A stretch of 16,686 nt of DNA from DATJLQ01 sp035509415 (GTDB taxonomy: Bacteria; Pseudomonadota; Alphaproteobacteria; JACZXZ01). The stretch is from the NCBI GenBank assembly GCA_035509415.1, contig DATJLQ010000047.1, positions 1 through 16,686 of the forward strand. Direction: 5' to 3'. Below, piece by piece: positions 12,445-16,686 of this stretch. Under the pieces are notes generated by a model that did not search any database, was not told the DNA's origin, and was given only the letters and a program-made list of their open reading frames with translations. Each line of letters begins with the position of its first letter. The first letter of the stretch is position 1. A program made the position numbers and the translations under genes.

Positions 12445-14889
12445 TCATGAATGGGGCTCGGGCTCGAGGGTGAGGAGCTGGCCGCCTTGCTTCAGAAGCG
12501 CCTCGGCGCTGCCGGCCAGCGTCACATATTCCACGTCGCGCCAACGCCCGACGAAATCCTTGAAATGGTGCGAGAAGAGATTGCCCGATTCGCCGGTCGC
12601 GATCATGAAGCGCGAGCGCGCGAGGTCGCCCAGATCGTAGATCGCGCGATAGCCCGCGCCATGGAAATCGGCGAAGGGCGCGAGGCCGTTCGAGAAGGAG
12701 ACGGCGCCGCGATTGATCGTATAGTCGCCGCCGTCGGCCGCGATGTGGACGATCGCGAAGCGGTTCACGAACGGCGCCTCGGCGAACACGCGATCGATGA
12801 AATAGGCCTGATGCGCGTCGCCCCAGCGCCAGAGGCTCGGGTCGTTGCCGTAACGCTCGGTGAGCCAGATCATCGCGCGCTCGTAGGCGGATGCGATCTG
12901 ATCGTGGCAGTCTTCCGGGCGCGGCTTCGTAGTCGCGCGCGCGCACCAGGCGGGCTCGCTGGTGAGGATCGTATAGAGCGTGCCCGCGCGCCCGCCCCAA
13001 TAATCGCGGAACTGGTCGCCGAGCTTGTCGGCGAAGAGGCCGCGCTCGAGCTCGCGCAGCCACGCCTCGAACACGAGCGGCTCGGGCCGGTCGCGGTCCA
13101 TGACGCCGTTCCAGCTTTTGAGCCGCTCGAGCATGGCGCGGCCGGCCGGGGTCTCGGGTGCGATGTCGAGCATGAGCGGCAGGAGCTGGCGTGCCGCGAG
13201 CGAGACGGAATCGGCCTGCATGGCCGCGAACTCGTCGAGCGTCGCCTTGGGCCGCAGGGCGAGCAGGTCCTCGATGCGGCGCGCGCGGTAGGGCCAATCG
13301 TAGCCGTCCGACGAGATGAAATAGGGATAGTCCGGGCCGACCGGCCGGTCGTTGGCGTTGACGAAACGGCCCGAGGGCGGATCGAGCGCGTGGGGGAGGG
13401 AGTCGAACGGGATCGTGCCGGTCCAGTCGAACGCGCCCGACCAGCCGGGCGCCGGCATGAGCCCGTCGCCCGATTTCCGGATCGGCACCGCGCCCGCGGC
13501 GTAATAGCCGATATGGCCGTCGGTGTCGGCATAGGCGACCGTCTGCTCGGGGGCGGTGAAGTCCTTCATGGCGCCCACGAACGACGCCCAATCGCGCGCG
13601 CGATCCAGCTCGTAGATCGCGGTCGCGATCTTGTTGCCGGGCTGGAGCCAGGTCGCCTCGAGCGCGACCACGGTGCCGCGCGCTTGGGATTGGGCGAGCG
13701 CCTCGACCGCGTCCGAGATCACCGGGCCGTGGCGCGTCGCGCGCACGGTGATGGTGACCGGCGGCTTTCCGCGCACGCCGATGGTCTCGACGCGCGTGCG
13801 GAACGGCATCGGCCCGTCGGGGGTCATATATCTCGACGGATCGTCCGGATCGACCTTCTCGACGAACAAATCCTCGACGTCGCCGCCGGTCGTGGTCATG
13901 CCCCAGGCGATCTTGTCGTTGTGGCCGAGGATGAAGCTCGGCACGCCGGGCACCGTGGCACCCGCGAGATGAAGGTCGGGCGTGTCCATGGTCGCGAGAT
14001 ACCAGAGGATCGGCAGCCCGAAGCCGAGATGGGGATCGTTCGCGAGAAGCGGCTTCCCGTCGGCGCTGTGGGCGCCGTCGACCGCCCAGGCGTTGGACGC
14101 GCCATGCGCGTCGAAGGCGCCGAGGACCGAGGCGAGGGGCGCAAGCGGCAGGCCGCGCTCGAGTGCCGCGTGCGAGGTGTCGGGCAACGCGCGCTCGCCA
14201 TGGACGCCGCGCGCCGGAAGCTGGAGCTGTGCCGCACTGGGCACGGGCGGCCAAAGCTGCGCGATCTCCGCGGCCGAGAGCGTCTTCGCGAGCTGGGCGC
14301 GGATCATCTCGGTGCGCCAATTGCCCGAGAGCTGGAGCGCCATGAGCTCGCCCCACACGATCGAATCGACCGGGCGCCAGGGGCGCGGCGAAATCTGGAG
14401 TGCGACGAACTCGGGCGGCCAGACGCCGCGATGATGCTCGATATAGGCGTTGACGCCGGCGGTGTAGGCGTCGATCTGGGCGCGTACCGCGGGGTCGAGG
14501 GTCGCGAGCTCGTTCTCCGCGAGGCGCTCGAGGCCGAGGGTGCGGATCATGCGGTCGAGCGGCAACGCCTGCTCGCCCGCGAGCTCGGCGAGGCGGCCGG
14601 TGGCCGCGCGCCGCATGGTCTCCATTTGCCAGAGCCGGTCCTGGGCGTGGACGTAGCCGAGGGCGAATTCCGCGTCGGCATCGTCGGACGCGAAAATGTG
14701 CGGGACCCCGTTCCGGTCGCGCACGATCTTGACCGGCGCCTTGAGGCCCGCGAGCGCGACGGTGCCGGTCGTGTCGGGCAGCGAGGTCGAGAACCAGAGA
14801 TAGCCGCCGCCCAGGATCGCCGCGAGCGGCAGCGCCACCACCAGGATGGGCAGCACGATCACGCGGAGGAGGAGGCGGCGCAAGCGCAT
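12445..14889 (-). CDS. Penicillin acylase family (Ntn-hydrolase) protein, membrane anchored
   Basis: This predicted amidohydrolase of 814 residues is made as one chain and should cleave itself to alpha and beta subunits. The N-terminus has a strong hydrophobic segment (about 8-33) after basic residues, with no obvious signal cleavage site, so the enzyme is likely anchored facing the periplasm. The alpha part shows VRDRNGVPHIFA and GYVHAQDRLWQME. The beta subunit is expected to begin at Ser265 in HGASNAWAV, the N-terminal nucleophile. LLANDPHLG (281-289), TRHGPV (385-390) and FVNAND (509-514) are conserved in the family. Substrates range from beta-lactams to acyl-homoserine lactones and cannot be chosen here. 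The ATG at 14889 starts the basic-hydrophobic leader and has GAGAGG just upstream. It precedes threonine ammonia-lyase by 13 bases; the CaiB gene lies 113 bases upstream on the same strand. Confidence 0.9.
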   Translation of the reverse strand: MRLRRLLLRVIVLPILVVALPLAAILGGGYLWFSTSLPDTTGTVALAGLKAPVKIVRDRNGVPHIFASDDADAEFALGYVHAQDRLWQMETMRRAATGRLAELAGEQALPLDRMIRTLGLERLAENELATLDPAVRAQIDAYTAGVNAYIEHHRGVWPPEFVALQISPRPWRPVDSIVWGELMALQLSGNWRTEMIRAQLAKTLSAAEIAQLWPPVPSAAQLQLPARGVHGERALPDTSHAALERGLPLAPLASVLGAFDAHGASNAWAVDGAHSADGKPLLANDPHLGFGLPILWYLATMDTPDLHLAGATVPGVPSFILGHNDKIAWGMTTTGGDVEDLFVEKVDPDDPSRYMTPDGPMPFRTRVETIGVRGKPPVTITVRATRHGPVISDAVEALAQSQARGTVVALEATWLQPGNKIATAIYELDRARDWASFVGAMKDFTAPEQTVAYADTDGHIGYYAAGAVPIRKSGDGLMPAPGWSGAFDWTGTIPFDSLPHALDPPSGRFVNANDRPVGPDYPYFISSDGYDWPYRARRIEDLLALRPKATLDEFAAMQADSVSLAARQLLPLMLDIAPETPAGRAMLERLKSWNGVMDRDRPEPLVFEAWLRELERGLFADKLGDQFRDYWGGRAGTLYTILTSEPAWCARATTKPRPEDCHDQIASAYERAMIWLTERYGNDPSLWRWGDAHQAYFIDRVFAEAPFVNRFAIVHIAADGGDYTINRGAVSFSNGLAPFADFHGAGYRAIYDLGDLARSRFMIATGESGNLFSHHFKDFVGRWRDVEYVTLAGSAEALLKQGGQLLTLEPEPHS

Positions 14890-15002
14890 GGGCCTCTCGG
14901 GTCCTGGGGTGCCGGCGCCGCGGCGGCGCGCGGCGACGCTTATATCACGGACGCGGGGTCGGCGCAGCCGGCGCGCGCCTCGCCCGATCCATCGAGCAGC
15001 GC

Positions 15003-16154
15003 CTAGAGCCCGAGCTCTTTCAAGATGGCCGCGCGGTCGCCGTCGAGGTCGGGTGCCGGCGCGCGCGTCTTCGGGTCCTCGAAGGCCGACATTTTGAGCG
15101 GGTTCCCCGCCATGCTGAGATCGCCGAGCACCTGGTCGTGGATGCCGATCAGCATGTTGCGGGCCTCGACCTGGGGATGGGCCAAGGCCTGCGCCACGTT
15201 GTTGATCGGCCCGCACGGGATGCCCGCCGCCTCGAGGACGGCGATCCATGCCGCGGTCGGGCGCGTCGTGAGCGCCGCCTCGATCTCCTCGATGAGGGAC
15301 GCGACATTGGTCAGGCGCAGCTCGTTGGTCGCGTAACGCGGGTCGGTGCCGAGGGCGGGCTTCCCCAGCGCGTCCGCGAGCTTCTTGAACAGCGCGTCGT
15401 TCCCCGCGGCCACGATCATGTAGCCGTCCTTGGTCTTGAAGGCCTGGAACGGCGTGATGGTCGGGTGGCGCGCGCCGAGCGGCCCGGGAATCTCGCCCAA
15501 GGTCGTGTAGCGCATGATCGCGTTCTCGAGCAGCGCCAGCTGGCAATCGAACATGGCGACGTCGATCTTGGTCGCCTCGCCGGTGCGCTCGCGATGCAGG
15601 AGCGCCGCATTGACCGCGATCGTCGTGTAGAGGCCGGCGCCGATGTCGCCGACCGAGGTCCCAACGCGTACCGGCGGCTGGCCGGGATTTCCGGTGATCG
15701 ACATGATGCCGCCCAGGCCCTGGACCACCATGTCGTAGGCGGGATGGCTCGAATAGGGCCCGGTATGGCCGAAGCCGGAGGCGGCGGCGTAGATCAGGCG
15801 CGGGTAGCGCTTATGGAGCTCGTTCCAGCCATAGCCGAGCTTCTCCATGGTGCCGGGGCGGAAATTCTCCACCAGCACGTCGGCGCGGGCGAGGAGCTTC
15901 TCGAACACCGCCTTGTCGCCGGCCGCCTTGAGGTCGAGCGCGATCGACTGCTTGCCGCGATTGACCGAGATGAAATAGGCCGACTTCCCCTTGAGGAACG
16001 GCCCGTAGGCGCGCGCGTCGTCGCCCTTCCCGGGCGGCTCGACCTTGATCACGCGCGCCCCCATTTCGGCCATCAGCATGGTGCAATAGGGGCCGGCGAG
16101 GATGCGCGAGAGATCGACCACGAGGATGCCGGACAGCGGGCCTTTGACGGTCAT
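15003..16154 (-). CDS. CaiB/BaiF family (class III) CoA transferase
   Basis: This predicted cytoplasmic enzyme would move CoA between carboxylic acids. The 383-residue length is typical of the family. Visible signatures are VVDLSRILAGPYCTMLMAEMG (split here as VVDLSRILAGP and CTMLMAEMGA), VIKVEPP (35-41), FISVNRGKQSIALDL (61-75), LVENFRPGTMEKLGYG (94-109) and SGFGHTGPY. The probable catalytic Asp is residue 141 in PAYDMVVQGLGG. I chose the ATG at 16154 because AAGGAG lies 5 bases upstream and the family begins with a GPLSGI-like motif; the open frame extends 20 codons further without support. The gene is divergent from the alpha/beta hydrolase at 16274, and the penicillin-acylase gene follows 113 bases downstream. 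The acyl substrate is unknown. Confidence 0.93.
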   Translation of the reverse strand: MTVKGPLSGILVVDLSRILAGPYCTMLMAEMGARVIKVEPPGKGDDARAYGPFLKGKSAYFISVNRGKQSIALDLKAAGDKAVFEKLLARADVLVENFRPGTMEKLGYGWNELHKRYPRLIYAAASGFGHTGPYSSHPAYDMVVQGLGGIMSITGNPGQPPVRVGTSVGDIGAGLYTTIAVNAALLHRERTGEATKIDVAMFDCQLALLENAIMRYTTLGEIPGPLGARHPTITPFQAFKTKDGYMIVAAGNDALFKKLADALGKPALGTDPRYATNELRLTNVASLIEEIEAALTTRPTAAWIAVLEAAGIPCGPINNVAQALAHPQVEARNMLIGIHDQVLGDLSMAGNPLKMSAFEDPKTRAPAPDLDGDRAAILKELGL

Positions 16155-16273
16155 GGACGCTCCTTGGGGCGACGCGGGACGGTTGGGCTTACAACAGCTG
16201 CCGGGCGGGATCAACCGCTTGAACCGGGTGCGAGGCCGGTGCGATGCTGCGGGCCCTAGCGCAAGGAGCTTCC
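16155..16273. promoter_or_regulatory. Divergent promoter region between CaiB-type and alpha/beta hydrolase genes
   Basis: The 119-bp gap must hold the starts of two divergent transcripts. For the plus gene, TTGAAC (16219-16224) followed 18 bases later by GATGCT (16243-16248) is a weak -35/-10 pair. A TTGATC on the minus strand (about 16210-16215) could serve the CaiB gene. Both genes have AAGGAG ribosome sites 5 bases from their ATG. No clear operator palindrome was found. Confidence 0.3.
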
Positions 16274-16686
16274 ATGGAGCCTCGAGAGGGACGCTATCTC
16301 GGCGTGAGCAAGGACGGGTTCCACCGGCTCGCCTATGTCGAATGGGGCGATCCGAAGAACGAGCGCGTGCTCGTCTGCGTCCACGGGCTCACGCGCCAGG
16401 GGCGCGACTTCGATCCGATCGCGCGCTCGCTCGCGGATCGCTATCGCGTCGTATGCCCCGACATCGTCGGGCGCGGCAAGAGCGACTGGCTCGCGGACAA
16501 GAGCGGCTATAATTACCCCCAATATTGGTCCGACCTCGCTTCGCTCATCGCGCGCCTCGAAGTCGAGACGGTCGACTGGCTCGGCACCTCCATGGGCGGG
16601 CTCATCGGCATGACCATGGCGGCGCTGGCGAAGACGCCCATCCGGCGCCTGGTCGTGAACGATGTCGGCCCGCTCATCGCCAAGGA
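16274..16686 (+). CDS. Alpha/beta hydrolase, 3' end outside the window
   Basis: The first 137 residues of an alpha/beta-fold hydrolase are visible and the frame is still open at the window edge. VCVHGLTRQGRDF (35-47) is the oxyanion-hole HG motif region, VVCPDIVGRGKSDW (59-72) is the next conserved strand-turn, and GTSMGG (104-109) is the nucleophile elbow with Ser106. The catalytic Asp and His would lie beyond the edge. The ATG at 16274 has AAGGAG 5 bases upstream. The protein is likely cytoplasmic, with no signal peptide. The substrate (ester, lactone or other) cannot be told. It is divergent from the CaiB-type CoA transferase, so the two may be controlled together. Confidence 0.9.
   Translation, partial: MEPREGRYLGVSKDGFHRLAYVEWGDPKNERVLVCVHGLTRQGRDFDPIARSLADRYRVVCPDIVGRGKSDWLADKSGYNYPQYWSDLASLIARLEVETVDWLGTSMGGLIGMTMAALAKTPIRRLVVNDVGPLIAK

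Noticed and set aside
12451..15006. Long open frame on the plus strand opposite the penicillin-acylase gene (about 850 codons)
   Set aside because: It is antisense to a gene with clear family motifs. It has an Arg/Asp/Gly/His-rich composition with no motifs, as expected from the GC-rich codon bias of the other strand.
1..16686. CRISPR arrays, toxin-antitoxin, restriction or phage-defence genes, tRNA or rRNA genes
   Set aside because: I looked for spaced repeats, small paired genes, transposases, integrases and tRNA-like cloverleaf sequence on both strands and saw none that could be supported by eye.

Overview
The window looks like chromosomal DNA of a high-GC alphaproteobacterium, most like Rhodospirillales and their relatives. 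The signs are an alphaproteobacterial-type ParC, a Bpt/ATE-type aminoacyl-protein transferase, GC-rich third codon positions, and short intergenic palindromes of a kind common in that class. This is judged from the sequence and memory only; no database was searched. I see no CRISPR array, phage, transposase, tRNA or rRNA gene, and no defence or toxin system. The content is mostly core metabolism, with a few unusual structural features between genes.

Layout. Bases 1-1507 hold the 3' part of a large autotransporter (passenger tail plus complete outer-membrane beta-barrel). parC (topoisomerase IV subunit A) follows at 1603-3852. A C-rich/G-rich palindromic block lies before an aldo/keto reductase (4032-4868). 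That gene converges with panB (ketopantoate hydroxymethyltransferase), which lies downstream of bpt (N-degron aminoacyl transferase) on the minus strand. A 680-bp gap (6560-7239) carries a decayed 3' end of an RDD-family gene and a long palindrome. A stand-alone slipin/stomatin gene follows (7240-8172).

From 8245 to 10652 is a minus-strand cluster, transcribed as class II aldolase/adducin protein, then a solute-binding-fold protein of the 4,5-dihydroxyphthalate decarboxylase type, then an intact RDD membrane protein. A 78-bp inverted-repeat element bounded by CTAG lies at 10707-10784. A small two-helix membrane protein (10896-11177) follows. It converges with a minus-strand unit in which a CaiB/BaiF CoA transferase and a penicillin-acylase-family hydrolase precede an ACT-domain threonine ammonia-lyase. 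The window ends in a divergent, truncated alpha/beta hydrolase.

The two observations most worth checking are these. (1) The C-terminal coding end of the intact RDD gene (8254-8319) is repeated at 6625-6690 as a gene relic beside bpt, so the slipin gene sits between direct repeats. This suggests an insertion or duplication into an ancestral RDD-bpt pair. (2) Leucine codon use changes sharply between the autotransporter (about 39 CTG to 8 CTC) and the genes from mid-parC onward (22 CTC to 5 CTG in the aldo/keto reductase). The first ~150 bases of parC look like the autotransporter side, so the left end may be transferred DNA or an assembly chimera joined in a conserved part of parC.
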